From positions 7,264,956 through 7,328,955 of the forward strand of contig OX328108.1 of assembly GCA_946811185.2 (NCBI GenBank): DNA of 64,000 nucleotides, read 5' to 3'. Under the pieces are notes generated by a model that was given only the letters and a program-made list of their open reading frames with translations, was not told the DNA's origin and did not search any database. The stretch is from Hippopus hippopus (Eukaryota; Mollusca; Bivalvia; Cardiida; Cardiidae). Shown piece by piece: positions 30,103 through 43,741 of this stretch (position 1 is the stretch's first letter; each line of letters opens with the position of its first letter). A program made the position numbers and the translations under genes.

Positions 30103-31540
30103 TTTTAGCTCACCTGAGCACTTCGTGCTCGGGATGAGCTATTTTGATCACTCACCGTCCGTCGGCGTCCGTCGTCCGTCCGTCCGTCCATCTGTCGTCC
30201 GTCCCTCCGTTCACATTTTTTTGTTTACACTCTAGCATCTACAAATATTAACCAATCAGCACCAAACTTGGTCAAAATATATATGACCATAAGATCTCAA
30301 ATGAGTTCGATTATGGGTCTAATCGAACAAGAACAACTGGGGTTATTTGCCCTTGAATTAGAAAAATTGCTATATTTGACGTTGTTTACACTCTAGCATC
30401 TACAAATAAAAACCAATCAGCACCAAACTTGGTCAAAATATATATGACCATAAGATCTGGGATGAGTTGGATTATGGGTCTAATCGGACAAGAACAACTG
30501 GAGTTATTTGCCCTTGAATAAGAAAAATTGCTATATTTGACTTTGTTTACACTGTAGCATCAACAATTTTTAACCAATCAGCATCAAACTTGGTCAAAAT
30601 ATTTATGACCATAAGATCTCGGATGAGTTTGATTATGGGTCTAATCGGAACAGAACGACTGGAGTTATTTGCCCTTGAATTTAAAAGTTCTATAGAATAG
30701 TTCTTTGTCCGGAGCATAACTTTGTCATCTCCAGTCCGATTGACTTAAAACTTGGCATTTGTATTTGTTGCAATAATACGGAGTGCAGTGTGAACTCTAC
30801 CTCGTACTGTCTATGAGTTATTTCCCTTTGATCGTCATTTTTACAGCATTTTCTGCTTGTCCGGAATATAACTTTGTCATCTCTAGCCTGAACATCTTCA
30901 AATTTGGTATGCATGATTGTTGAAAAATTACGGAGTGCAGTGCATAAGAACCATTACTCTTCCTAGCACGAATTTTGAGTTATTCCCCCTTCGACCTTCA
31001 TTTTTACAGCATTTCTTGCTTGTCCGGAGCATAACTTTGTCATCTTAAGTAGGAATGACTTGAAATATGGTATGTTTATTTGTTGCAATATTTGGAAGTG
31101 CAGTGCACAAGAACTGTAACTCTACCTCGTGCTGTCTTTGAGTTATTTCCTTTTGATCGTCATTTTTACAGCATTTAATGCTTGTCCGGAATATAACTTT
31201 GTCATCTCAAGTCAGAACGACTTCAAACTTGGTATGCATGTTTGTTGCAATATTACAGAGTACTGTGCGCAAGAACAATAACTCTACCTAGCGCGGATTT
31301 TGAGTATTTCCACTTTGATCTTCATTTTTATACGTCCGTCGAAGACGGGACGTATTATGGGATCACCTATGGCGTACGGGCGGGCGTACGGGCGGGCGAA
31401 CGGAAGGCGGGCGGGCGTCCAGGCGGACGGGCGGCATCCAGTTCTTTGTCCGGAGCATAACTTTGTCATCTCCAGTCCGATTGACTTGAAACGTGGCATT
31501 TGTGTTTGTTGCAATAATACGGAGTGCAGTGCTAAAATTT
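30103..31540. repeat. Composite repeat inserted in the left arm
   Basis: It interrupts the 89-bp array, which resumes at about 31545. It opens with the palindrome AGCTCACCTGAGCAC/GTGCTCGGGATGAGCT and CCGTCCGTCC-rich sequence. Three ~160-bp units follow (starting near 30221, 30382, 30542; CCAATCAGCACCAAACTTGG). Then come about four ~158-bp units (near 30700, 30855, 31015, 31175; GGAGCATAACTTTGTCATCT), and finally ACGTCCGTCGAAGACGGGAC and a GCGGGCG-rich tract (31330-31437). These motifs look like widespread molluscan interspersed repeats, judged from memory. Confidence 0.75.
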
Positions 31541-33227
31541 CTGTACTAGCAATAGACGATGCATGAAATCGAATGTAGGTATGACTATCGAACTGAAATT
31601 CATGCTAGCAGCAAATTTGCTAAAATATCTGTACGGGCATAAAGACTGTGCATGAAATATGATGTAGATTAGAATATCGAACCGAATTTCATGCTAGCAA
31701 TTTAGAACAATTTGTCACCTAAATATGCCCAAGTACTTATTGTTGTCAGATAGGCTGTTTATTCAAGATGATTGTGAATTTCTTAAAACGCATGGGAAAA
31801 GTCGTCTATTGCACAAGATACGTTCTTTCTTGTATGCATGTACACAAAAATAGCATTCACCTCACAAAAAGGTCAATGATTTAAACCAGTGAACGTGAAA
31901 GTAGTTTCTTTTGTGAGTGAAATGTCAATATTGGTAGATAAAAAGCATTGAATATATATTAGAAATTTATCAGCTATAAAATCATCTACAGAATGAACAA
32001 AATTGAAATAAGGGATGCATAACCTTTTTTTTTGTGTGTGTGTCACCCTGTAGATTTAAATATAGTTTGACATAGTTTCATTATCATGTCCATTTTATCT
32101 CATGTATAATGCATTTATGTTGTCTTTTTTTTATGTAGAAATAAAATTATCTTTGTACAGTTTTCATACTAGAACATAGAAAGGAGTGCAACTATGTAAG
32201 GAGTAACGTTATGTCAATGTTTTATGGGTACTGAAAAACCACATGATACAATAAAACACGGTGCAAGGCTGACTGAACTAAAGTAAGATCACTCAGCTAC
32301 GTCGAAAAAAGAAATTGAGAAAAATAATTTGACTAATTACTTAAAACCCCCAGACTAAATAAGGGTAAGTAAATGTTCTTTTTCACAACCTTTGGACGTC
32401 ATGCAAAAAATTACAGCATATTTTTGTTATTCTTCATATTCTAAGTGTGTCATGTGAACAGACATTACCTTTACTAGTGTAGACTAATTAAGTACAAGTA
32501 GTGGTGGTAGTAGTAGTAGTGGTAGTAGTCGAATTCTGTAGTCATCCATCAGTAATATATTCACCCGTTTCCATTTTTAAGAAACTTCATACTATTTGCA
32601 TAAGGTTGCCTGTTTAAAAATAGCTACTAAGACAAAGGCTTAAAGCAGATAAGTTTTTTTAAAACTAACTTTCACTTTACATGAGAAGTAAAGTTATATA
32701 CAAGAAATTGGATTTGATTTGGCAGTGCGGCTACTTAAGAAAAGTCCAAACTGGGTCTTAATTTCTACTCATGTGAGCTAAAAAAAAACTCTATTTGTCA
32801 TAAAACTGTACGTATAACCGACTCAGGTTTGCTCTCAGAGGGTAGAATCTTTAAGGCACAATAATAACAGATAAGAACTTACCATCACGACGACACTTTT
32901 ATTTTACAACTTGACTCGTCTTCTAGAGTTCTGAAGCAATGAATTACAGGGTACTATTTTCACAACTTGCTGCTTGTTTTTTTCGATCTGCTGCTGACAT
33001 GAGATTTAAATCGCTGATGAAATCTTTATTAGACTTCATAAATAATTTACATGCTCAAATCGAAAGTTTCGCGAATCAGTTGCCGCCATGAAACTAGTAT
33101 CACTTGTCGGGTGCAGGACAACTCGCCCTAAAAGACAACTCGCCCCACAAAAAATTCGCCCCAAGACAACTCGCCCTACCTTTGAGACAACTTACCCCAT
33201 TTTTATTACTATCAACTGTAGGTAATA

Positions 33228-33768
33228 CCCCCGTCACACCAAACTCGTTCTCACTCCGTTCCGAAATTAGTTGCAAAACGGACTTAAACTGTTTTCGAAC
33301 GGAGTGAACGTATAAGCAACCTTTCACGATCTGTTTACGAACTTAATGGACGGGTTATGACGGGAAAGGTGCTCCAGAACTTTGAGCCTGCTCAAATTTT
33401 TTGCCGTCCAACCCTCCCTGTAATCAGACGGAGTGACAACGTACTTAAAACGACATTGACATACTACAAACGGAACTGCCATACTTCGATCCTATCGCGG
33501 TGTAGTCGGGCATCAAATGGCAGTGCGTTTGCATTTTACCGACAGAAATTACACGTCCTATCCCGACCGCAGCCCGATTTACGATTTTTGTTGACCGGGT
33601 CAAGACTTTCTATGAACAGGTTCGGTGAGACAGGGGCTTCAGGCATTATCAGGCAAAAATTACACGTTCTACCCGCAACCCGTTTTCCGATTATGTCAGG
33701 GCGGGGTAACACGATTTTGTCAGGGAGGGGTAAGACGTTCTAAGAACTAGTTTGGTGTGACGGGGGCC
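33228..33768. mobile_element. Small TIR element (MITE-like)
   Basis: Inverted ends CCCCCGTCACACCAAACTCG (left) and the complement of AGTTTGGTGTGACGGGGG (right), 541 bp. Internal inverted segments repeat TACACGTTCT/CGTACTT-type motifs. Open frames inside it are short and unlike known proteins. No target duplication could be fixed. Confidence 0.65.
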
Positions 33769-34559
33769 TAAATAAGATAGAGGTCTACAACTGTTATGAT
33801 TTTTATTCAGTTTTTATATTCAAATATGTGGTGATTAATACCATGCCAAATGTGTTTAACGGCGACAATTCACATATTCATGGTTCCTTACTATCTAAAA
33901 CCCGTCTTTGGATCTGCAGGCAAGCTGTTTCGCCTTCATTTCAACTGAAATCATCGAGAAAGCGCTAGTAAGCCCTTGTACACTCATGAAACATCGTGGT
34001 GAAAAGCATCGTTTTGAGACTGCTCCGTGGGGAGAGGTATACATGTATGTAATTAACCTTTAACCACATAATTCCGAATTTGACGATCCTGAGGTAGACG
34101 GCTTTTGTGGGAAAATGTGAAAATGTTGGTAACCGTGACTTTCTCCTTTTCCCACAATGTTTCTGACCCATTAAAGACAAATTCAATAATTTGAGTTCAA
34201 AATCAAATTTTACCTACTTCTGTACAAATACGACTTCTTACGACCCTGCAGTTGGTCGCATTTGAAAAATCATGGAAACATGCGCAGTAATTATTTTTTT
34301 ACAAGTCAGGGCCGTTGTCGGCTTGTTAAAAGTGGTACGGCTATGGAATGCAATGCAATGGAATGCATTTGGAGTTCCCTGACAGCCGAAGGCACAAGTG
34401 TGTGTGTGGGGGGGGGGTGGGGAAGCAAGACAGGGGATATCCCCTCTAGTGACGGATGTTTCTGGGCCTACCTCTTGAAGACTTTTTATTTTGTTACAGG
34501 GCATATTGCAGGATACAGAACGAAACCCACACTGAGTTGAGCCTGTTTCTGTCAGTGTA

Positions 34560-35040
34560 AAGTACTGCCACACGGGACCTCGATTTAACGTCTCATCCGA
34601 AAGACTATTAGTATTTTTAGATAGCCAGCCATGGGGCTCGAACCCACACCCTGAAGTGACCCAAGACTTGATGCTTATATGTCCTACGCTCTACCAGTTG
34701 AGCTTTGCCGGCTGGTCAACTCAGAAAGATTGATTGAATTTGCGTTTATTTATTGTCACCACCGGTTTCCCATATGGGCGACGCCCCCTTAAGACTGTTA
34801 GTTTTGTTCCGAGGGACAGTGCAACATACAGGTTACAACCACCCTAAGTTACGCCCTGTTCTTTAACGTGCTCGGTTTATGGCACCGTCACACGGGAAAT
34901 CGGTTTAACGTCTCATCCGAAAGACTATTGGTAATTATAGATGGTCAGCCGTGAGGCTTGAACTCTCACCCTATAATAACCAAAGACTTGACGTTTACAA
35001 GTCAGGTACGCTCTAACACCTGAGCAATGCGGGCTGGTCC
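34560..35040 (-). mobile_element. Two adjacent SINE-like copies with tRNA-like heads
   Basis: Both copies contain TTTAACGTCTCATCCGAAAG followed by a tRNA-like head on the minus strand. For the first, this has GCTCAACTGGTAGAGCGTAG (A-box region) and GTGGGTTCGAGCCCC (B box, 34630-34650). The second copy (about 34737-35038) is more diverged (GAGTTCAAGCCTC). They belong to a different SINE family from the one at 26345. Confidence 0.7.
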
Positions 35041-35879
35041 AATTCAGAAAGGCAGTTTGTCAAAAACTTTATACTTGATCTGGCCGTCGGCATGTTGTTT
35101 GATTTCATTTCATAACTAGTTTGTTTGGTGAAATCACTTGTCTAAATATATTCGATTGCATACACCATCTGTATGCCCGCGTTGAAATTTTTGTGTATCA
35201 TACTGCAGTATGAAATTCATTTTGATATTCAAATCGTTATTTGACTTTATACACCATTTGCATGTATATATGCAAATACAATGTCGTTTGGAAATCTGCT
35301 GCTTGCATGAAACTCGCGTCAGTATTAGATTGTACACACTTTATACATGAGCATTCATTTGTTGATATCCATTATTGTCATTTTTATTGTTTTTCCTCCA
35401 AATCGGTGAACATTTTAACAACAGTAATGAAATATATACAACAGATAAGAAGGGAAAAAAAAAAAAAAAAAAAGTATTCAGCAAAAATGGTTAGAATGAG
35501 AAACATTGCACAACTAAATTACAACCTGAAAATGGCACTTGCAAAAAATATGAAAATCAAGTTTTGGAACTTTGCAACGATAACGAAATGCAAGGTCAAA
35601 AAATGGACCAAACAAAAATATGGAACAAAAGAATAAATGGACAAATGAACAGACGCCTAGAATAAATGCATTAAGTGAGCAAGTGAATATATATTTATAA
35701 AATAAATAACCACTCAATCGCTCGATCAATCAATCAATCAATCGAGCGATCGATCAGTCACTACCAATAGAAGTGCTCTAGTTAGCGACCCCTTAAAAGA
35801 TACTACAAAATTTCATATAAGACAGGGTAATATGTTCACAAATTAATGTTGGTGTTTACCGAACTGCTTCTGGCATAAG

Positions 35880-38800
35880 ATTCAAATCGATGGTGAAATC
35901 TTTATTCGATTTCATAAACTGTTTACATGCTCAAATTTAAAGATTTCATGGATCAGCTTCCGACATAAAACTCGTATAAATTATTAATTCTATATTTGAT
36001 TTCATGTCCGCAGAGAAATTATTCCGAACCATATTCTAGCATGACATTCAAAATCGTTATTCGGTGTTAAACCCCATCTATATACACCTTGCCTATGACC
36101 ATATGGAAATTTCGCAAATCCGTTGTTTGCATAAAAGTCATATCTATATTCAAATAGATATTTAATTTCTTATAAGAATTATAAGTACGGGTAATTTTTC
36201 TGTAAAGAATCTAATGCCGTCATGAAATCATACCAATATTTAAATGCCAATGTTGGTACTTTTGCGAATCGGCTTCTTGCATGAAATTCAGACAGATATT
36301 TCAAATGATATTTGATTCCAAATATCATTCATATGTCCATATGGATATTTTTGCAAATCTACAAATATTTTTGCTTATCCAAAACCTGCTCTTCATTTAA
36401 AACGCCATCTTCGTGCCTAAATTAACATTTGATTTCACTCATTATCTACATCCTCATATTGACTTTTTTTGCGATTCTGCTGCAAACAGAAAATTCACTT
36501 CGATATTCAAACCTACATTTGATTGCATAAACAATCAATATGTCCATATAGATTTTTTTCCGAATCTGCTGCTAGCATGAACTTCACTTCAACATTCAAA
36601 TCTACATTCGATTTAATAAATCATCTACGGGCCCGTGCAGAAATTTTGGCGAATCTGCTGCTAGCATGAAATTCAGTTCGATATTCAAACCTACATTCGA
36701 TTTCATACATCGTCTACAGCCCGTGAAGAAATATTGGCGAATCCACTACTAGCCTAAGATTCAGTTCGATATTCAACTCTATATTCAATTCCATACAAAA
36801 TCCCAATGCCCATACAAACATTTAGCGAATCTGCTGCAAGCATAAAATTCAGTTCGATATTGAAATCTACTTTGGATTTCATACTGTATCTGCATAACAT
36901 ACAGGTTTTTTTTTTTTTTTGGCGTATCTGCTGCTAGGATGAAATTCAGTTCCAAATTAAAATCTTAATTCGACTAAATAATCCATCTACATGACCATTT
37001 AAAAATTTAACCGAATCTTCTGCTAGCATGAAATTCAGTTCCAAATTGAAATCTCAATTCGGATTAATAATCCATCTACATTACCGTATAGAAAGATTAC
37101 CGTATGAAATTCAGTTCAACATTCAAATCTACATTCAATTGCATACACAGTCTTTATGCCCGTTCAAAAAATCAAGCGAATCTGCTGTTAGCATGAAATT
37201 CAGTTCAACATTCAAATATACGTTCAGTTTCATGCATTACTTTCACGCCAGTACAGCTGCTAGAATGAAATTCAGTTCGATTTTCAAACCTACAAACGAT
37301 TTCATTCATCACTTTCATGTCCCTACAAATTTTTTTCGAATCTGCTGCTTGCATGAAATTAAGTTCGATATTCAAATCTACATTCTATTTCATGCATCAT
37401 CTTCATGCGCGTACAGGAATTTTAGCAAATTTGCTGCTAGCATGAAATTCAGTTCGATATTTAAATCGACATTCGATTTCATATAGCAACCCTATGCCTA
37501 TACATAAAAAAACGCGAATCTGCTGCTGGCATGATATTCATTTCGATATTCAAATCTACATTCGATTTCATACACCATCCATATGCCCATACAGGAAAAA
37601 ACGCGAATCTGCTGCTGGCATGAAATTCATTTCGATATTCAAATCGACATTCGACTTCATACACCATCCTTATGCCCATACAGGAAAAAACGCGAATCTT
37701 CTGCTAGCATGAAATTCATTTCGATATTCATATCGACATTCGACTTCATACACCATCCTTATGCCCATACAGGAAAAAACGCGAATCTTCTGCTAGCATG
37801 AAATTCATTTCGATATTCATATCGACATTCGACTTCATACACCATCCTTAGGCCCATACATGAAAAAAAGCGAATCTGCTGCTAGCATGAAATTCATTTC
37901 GATATTCAAATCGACATTCGACTTCATACACCATCCTTATGCCCATACATGAAAAAACGCGAATCTGCTGCTAGCATGATATACATTTCGATATTCAAAT
38001 CGACATTTGACTTCATACACCATCCTTATGCCCATACAGGAAAAAACGCGAATCTGCTGCTAGCATGAAATTCATTTCGATATTCAAATCTACATTCGAT
38101 TTTATACACCATCCATATGCCCATACAGGAAAAAACGCGAATCTGCTGCTGGCATGATATTTATTTCGATATTCAAATCGACATTCGACTTTATACACCA
38201 TCCTTATTCCGATACATAAAAAAATGCGAATTTGCTGCTGGCATGAAATTCATTTCGATATTCAAATCTACATTCGATTTAATACACCATCCATATGCCC
38301 ATACAGGAAAAAGCGCGAATCTGCTGCTGGCATGATATTTATTTCGATATTCAAATCGACATTCGACTTTATACACCATCCTTATGCCCATACATAAAAA
38401 AGACGCGAATCTGCTGCTAGCATGAAATTCATTTCGATATTCAAATCGACATTCGACTTCATACACCATCCTTATGCCTATACATGAAAAGACGCGAATC
38501 TGCTGCTGGCATGATATCCATTTCGATATTCAAATCGACATTCGACTTCATACACCATCCTTAGGCCCATACATGAAAAAGACGCGAATCTGCTGCTGGC
38601 ATGATATTCATTTCGATATTCAAATCGACATTCGACTTCATACACCATCCTTAGGCCCATACATGAAAAACGCGAATCTGCTGCTAGCATGATATTCATT
38701 TCGATATTCAAATCGACATTTGACTTCATACACCATCCTTATGCCTATACATGAAAACACGGGAATCTGCTGCTGGCATGAAATTCATTTCGATATTCAA

Positions 38801-41800
38801 ATCGACATTCGCTTTCATACACCATCCATATGTCCATACAGGAAAAAACGCGAATCTGCTGCTGGCATGATATTCATTTCGATATTCAAATCGACATTCG
38901 ACTTCATACACCATCCTTATGCCCATACATGAAAAAACGCGAATCTGCTGCTAGCATGAAATTCATTTCGATATTCAAATCGACATTCGATTTCATACAT
39001 TATCCTTATGCCCATACAGAAAAAAATGCAAATCTGCTGCTGGCATGAAATTCATTTCGATATTCAAATCTACATTCGATTTCATAGACCATCCACATGA
39101 CTATACAGGAAAATACGCCAATCTGCTGCTGGCATGATATTCATTTCGATATTCAAGTCGACATTCGATTTCATACACCATCCTTAGGCCCATACATGAA
39201 AAAATGCGAATTTGCTGCTGGCATGATATTCAGTTCGATATTCAAATCGACATTCGATTTCATGCACCATCCTTATGCCCATAGATGAAAAAACGCGAAT
39301 TTGCTGCTAACATGAAATTCATTTCGATATTCAAATCGACATTTGACTTCATACACCATCCTTATGCCCATACAGAAAAAAACGGGAATATGCTGCTGGC
39401 ATGATATTCATTTCGATATTCAAATCGACATTCGATTTCATATACCATCCTTAGGCCCATACATGAAAAAATGCGAATTTGCTGCTGGCATGATATTCAG
39501 TTCGATATTCAAATCGACATTCGATTTCATGCACCATCCTTATGCCCATAGATGAAAAAACGCGAATTTGCTGCTAACATGAAATTCATTTCGATATTCA
39601 AATCGACATTTGACTTCATACACCATCCTTATGCCCATACAGAAAAAAACGGGAATATGCTGCTGGCATGATATTCATTTCGATATTCAAATCGACATTC
39701 GATTTCATATACCATCCTTAGGCCCATACATGAAAAAATGCGAATTTGCTGCTGGCATGATATTCATTTCGATATTCAAATCGACATTCGATTTCATACA
39801 CCATCCATATGCCCATACAGGAAAAAACACGAATTTGTTGCTGGCATGATATTCATTTCGATATTCAAATCGACATTTGACTTCATACACCATCCTTATG
39901 CCCATAGATAAAAAACATGAATCTGCTGCTTGCATGAAATTCATTTCGATATTCAAATCGACATTCGATTTCATACGCCATCCTTATGCCCATACATAAA
40001 AAAACGCGAATCTTCTGCTAGCATGAAATTCATTTCGATATTCAAATCGACATTCGATTTCATACGCCATCCTTATGCCCATACATAAAAAAACGCGAAT
40101 CTTCTGCTAGCATGAAATTCATTTCGATATTCAAATCTACATTCGATTTCATACACCATCCATATGCCCATTCAGGAAAAAACGCGAATCTGCTGCTAGC
40201 ATGATATTCATTTCGATATTCAAGTCGACATTCGATTTCATACACCATCCTTAGGCCCATACATGAAAAAATGCGAATTTGCTGCTGGCATGATATTCAG
40301 TTCGATATTCAAATCGACATTCGATTTCATGCACCATCCTTATGCCCATAGATGAAAAAACGCGAATTTGCTGCTAACATGAAATTCATTTCGATATTCA
40401 AATCGACATTTGACTTCATACACCATCCTTATGCCCATACAGAAAAAAACGGGAATATGCTGCTGGCATGATATTCATTTCGATATTCAAATCGACATTC
40501 GATTTCATATACCATCCTTAGGCCCATACATGAAAAAATGCGAATTTGCTGCTGGCATGATATTCAGTTCGATATTCAAATCGACATTCGATTTCATGCA
40601 CCATCCTTATGCCCATAGATGAAAAAACGCGAATTTGCTGCTAACATGAAATTCATTTCGATATTCAAATCGACATTTGACTTCATACACCATCCTTATG
40701 CCCATACAGAAAAAAACGGGAATATGCTGCTGGCATGATATTCATTTCGATATTCAAATCGACATTCGATTTCATATACCATCCTTAGGCCCATACATGA
40801 AAAAATGCGAATTTGCTGCTGGCATGATATTCATTTCGATATTCAAATCGACATTCGATTTCATACACCATCCATATGCCCATACAGGAAAAAACACGAA
40901 TTTGTTGCTGGCATGATATTCATTTCGATATTCAAATCGACATTTGACTTCATACACCATCCTTATGCCCATAGATAAAAAACATGAATCTGCTGCTTGC
41001 ATGAAATTCATTTCGATATTCAAATCGACATTCGATTTCATACGCCATCCTTATGCCCATACATGAAAAAATGCGAATTTGCTGCTAGCATGAAATTCAT
41101 TTCGATATTCAAATCGACATTCGATTTCATACGCCATCCTTATGCCCATACATAAAAAAACGCGAATCTTCTGCTAGCATGAAATTCATTTCGATATTCA
41201 AATCTACATTCGATTTCATACACCATCCATATGCCCATTCAGGAAAAAACGCGAATCTGCTGCTAGCATGATATTCATTTCGATATTCAAATCGACATTC
41301 GACTTTATACATCATCCTTATGCCCATACATAAAAAAACGCAAATCTGCTGCTGGCATGAAATTCATTTCGATATTCAAATCGACATTCGATTTCATACA
41401 CCATCCATATGCCCATACATGAAAAAACGCGAATCTGCTGCTGGCATGATATTCATTTCGATATTCAAATCGACATTCGACTTCATACACCATCCTTATG
41501 CCTATACATAAAAAAACGCGAATCTGCTGCTAGCATGAAATTCATTTCGATATTCAAATCGACATTCGATTTCATAGACCATCCGTATGCCCATATAGGA
41601 AAAAACGCGAATCTGCTGCTGGCATGATATTCATTTCGATATTCAAATCGACATTCGACTTCATACACCATCCTTATGCCCAGACATGAAAAACGCGAAT
41701 CTGCTGCTAGCATGAAGACATTTCGATATTCAAATCGACATTCGACTTCATACACCATCCTTATGCCCATACAGGAAAAAACGCGAATTTGTTGCTAGCA

Positions 41801-42090
41801 TGAAATTCATTTCGATATTCAAATCGACATTCGATTTCATAGACCATCAATATGCCTATACAGGAAAAAACGGGAATCTGCTGCTGGCATGATATTCATT
41901 TCGATATTCAAATCGACATTCGATTTCGTACACCATCGATATGCCCCTACATAAAAAAAAAAAAAAAAACGCGAATCTGCTGCTAGCATGAAATTCATTT
42001 CGATATTCAAATCAGGATTCATTAATTTTCGTAACTATCCCTTGAGTTTGAAAAAAAAGCGAATTTACTGCGGCATGAAATTCAACTCAT
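35880..42090 (-). repeat. Right arm: inverted 89-bp tandem repeat array
   Basis: Regular units from about 37440 to 42090 (about 52 copies) are reverse complements of the left-arm unit. From 35880 to 37440 units are strongly diverged, as expected for the older inner part of the array. Segments at 39188-40255 and 40255-41322 are duplicates offset by 1067 bp (12 units). Inside them a 267-bp triplet repeats. Confidence 0.92.
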
Positions 42091-42158
42091 CCGGAGATTC
42101 ATTTCGATATTGAATATCGAACTCCGATTATCGAACTTACTGCCAACTTCACACACCC

Positions 42159-42167
42159 GGCCCAGGT
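42159..42167 (+). repeat. Target site duplication, right copy (9 bp)
   Basis: GGCCCAGGT, identical to 27494-27502. Confidence 0.8.
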
Positions 42168-42734
42168 CGCACTTGGAGTATCGCACAAACATACAAACTC
42201 CCGCCTGACTCAAAAGATAGCTTTAATCATTTAAAAGTAATACAAAACTCGCATACATGCGTAATAAGATACTCTAATGAAGGCGTGTTTTTGATGCAGC
42301 TGCGAGACGCTTATTCGACACTTCGCATCACATTGATCAGGGTACTGCCAACATTATTTGAATCAAAAAGACTCCAAAGGTATGTTAAGGCAAACATTTT
42401 TGTCTGTTACTGTTGTCTGCAAAAATCTACAATCAATGATTCATTTTTGTTTTGCGTTGTAACGGACTAAAGCCTTAAAAGTGTATGAAATATTAGTGCG
42501 TTCAGTGTCTTTGTAGGCCTCTATATCAAGAAGAAACCAAACAATTTACCATTGTTTCTATAGACAATGCCATGAGACGGTAATCCTATGAATGCAGTAG
42601 TTTTTTAACGGCTTTCCTGTTTCATGATTTGTTTTAGAAACAAATCACACCATATCTGCGACACTTTCTAGACGATTTTGCCACACCTGGTTTTTATAAA
42701 GTTAAGAAATAAAAAACCAATAGCTCTGTTCTTT

Positions 42735-42965
42735 TTGCCTAGTTTGTTGTTTCGCGCCGACTTCAACAAAATTTCAGACGTGAAATCCGCAACAACATTC
42801 CCTCCAAGCCATTAGCTGCGTTAATGCAAACACAGACTTCAAACGATTTTCAGCGGTGGAAAAATGAAACAAAACCTGTCGGAACAACAACTATCATGAA
42901 TCCAATGTAAAAGTTTTGACCGAGCAGGATTCAGACAGGCAATCCCAAGTATAAAGTTCTGCGGG
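42735..42965 (-). mobile_element. Decayed SINE copy
   Basis: Diverged match to the 26345-26657 SINE body (CAAGCCATTAGCTGC, CAGCGGTGGAAAAATGAA, ACCTGTCGGAACAAC, ACTATCAT). Head and tail are not clear. Confidence 0.5.
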
Positions 42966-43504
42966 TTACAACGATTTCACCGAGGCTTAGTTACGATTAT
43001 TTCTTCACAACTTTACCCTTAAACTGCTAAATATGGTTATGGAACTTTCTAGCCGATAGTAAGATAAAACACAAATATTGCAATTCTTAAACTTTTTTTT
43101 TTTGGGGGGGGGGGGGGGGCGGGGGTATCTCCTTATTAATGCTTGTTTTGTTTTGATTAACACTGGCCATAATAGCGCCTTGAGTCGCGCTTAGCAGCCT
43201 AAGGGTTAAACACTAGAAATTATGAATAACAGAATCGAATGCATCTGTTTAAAGAGGATGACTGACAAGTTTCTATTACATCAATCCTTAACCTGCTAAA
43301 TGAATAATATGAAACTTTCAATCCAACAGTAAAAACCCGAATGGTGCTAATTCCAAGTTATTTTTTGGTGGAAAACTATCTTCTTATCGGACAGTGTAGA
43401 TCCAAGATCAGACTGCACGTTCTGTGCAGTCTGATCTTGATCTGCACTGTCCGCAAAAGGTCCTTAAGTCGCGCTTAGCAGCCTAAGGTTATAAGTTCAC
43501 TTAC

Positions 43505-43673
43505 CGTACTGTCCGGGTTGAATACGACCTTGCCCCCGGGCTGGCGGATGATATCCTTCTCAAACCCCAAACCCTCCACGAACGAGATGTTCTGAATGAA
43601 CGACACAGCAGCACGAAGTATGAAGGCAAAAAACAAGTTGATGTGTAGTGTGTTACTTTTGCAGTGTAGTCGT
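43505..43673 (-). CDS. Class B1 GPCR exon: TM2 and first extracellular loop
   Basis: 169-nt exon with CAG acceptor and ACG|GTAAGT donor. One base completes the previous codon, then come RLHCKSNTLHINLFFAFILR (start of TM2, matching the conserved 'LxCxxNxxHxNLFxSFxLR' of the family) and a long loop ending in VVFNPDST, phase 0. The RLHC and FILR signatures lean toward the PTH/secretin/glucagon group. Exact orthology is not resolved. Confidence 0.92.
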
Positions 43674-43741
43674 CTGAAAAATACAGAGAAAAGGACTAAC
43701 ACGGAAAGATTTTTGAAAACGACACCAAACAAACATACAGA

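Larger units (their letters stand above)
31541..35880. other. Core of the foldback element, no transposase visible
   Basis: Two more diverged 89-bp-type units occur at 31541-31705, and isolated traces near 33000-33090 and 35140-35300. The rest holds a small TIR element (33228-33768), a repeated CAACTCGCCCC phrase (33115-33200), two SINE-like copies (34560-35040), a poly(A) tract (about 35456-35473) and unique AT-rich DNA. No protein of recognisable family is encoded. Confidence 0.65.
27503..42158. mobile_element. 14.7-kb foldback (FB-like) element with tandem-repeat inverted arms
   Basis: The two ends are inverted copies (GGGTGTGTGAAGTTGGCAGT at 27503; its complement ends at 42158) and stay similar for ~170 bp. 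They then run into arrays of the same 89-bp repeat in opposite orientation. A perfect 9-bp direct repeat, GGCCCAGGT, flanks the element (27494-27502 and 42159-42167). Long inverted arms made of tandem repeats plus a 9-bp target duplication are the features of Drosophila FB and Mutator-like foldback elements. No transposase is visible in the core, so it is presumably mobilised in trans. Confidence 0.85.
20250..43504 (-). other. Large receptor intron (TM2 to TM3 exons), 23 kb, repeat-filled
   Basis: No additional exon is needed, because the TM2 exon ends in phase 0 and the TM3 exon begins in phase 0. Contents are the 54-bp satellite, SINE copies, several hairpin elements and the 14.7-kb foldback element. 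Stretches 20250-22560, 24620-26020 and 42170-42735 show no structure beyond homopolymers and one palindrome each. Confidence 0.75.

Noticed and set aside
31242..31566. Overlapping GC-rich open frames (Gly/Arg-rich)
   Set aside because: Produced by the CGTCCGTCG/GGCGGGCG repeat module, with matching frames on both strands.
33357..33743. 128-residue open frame
   Set aside because: Lies wholly within the small TIR element and resembles no known protein.
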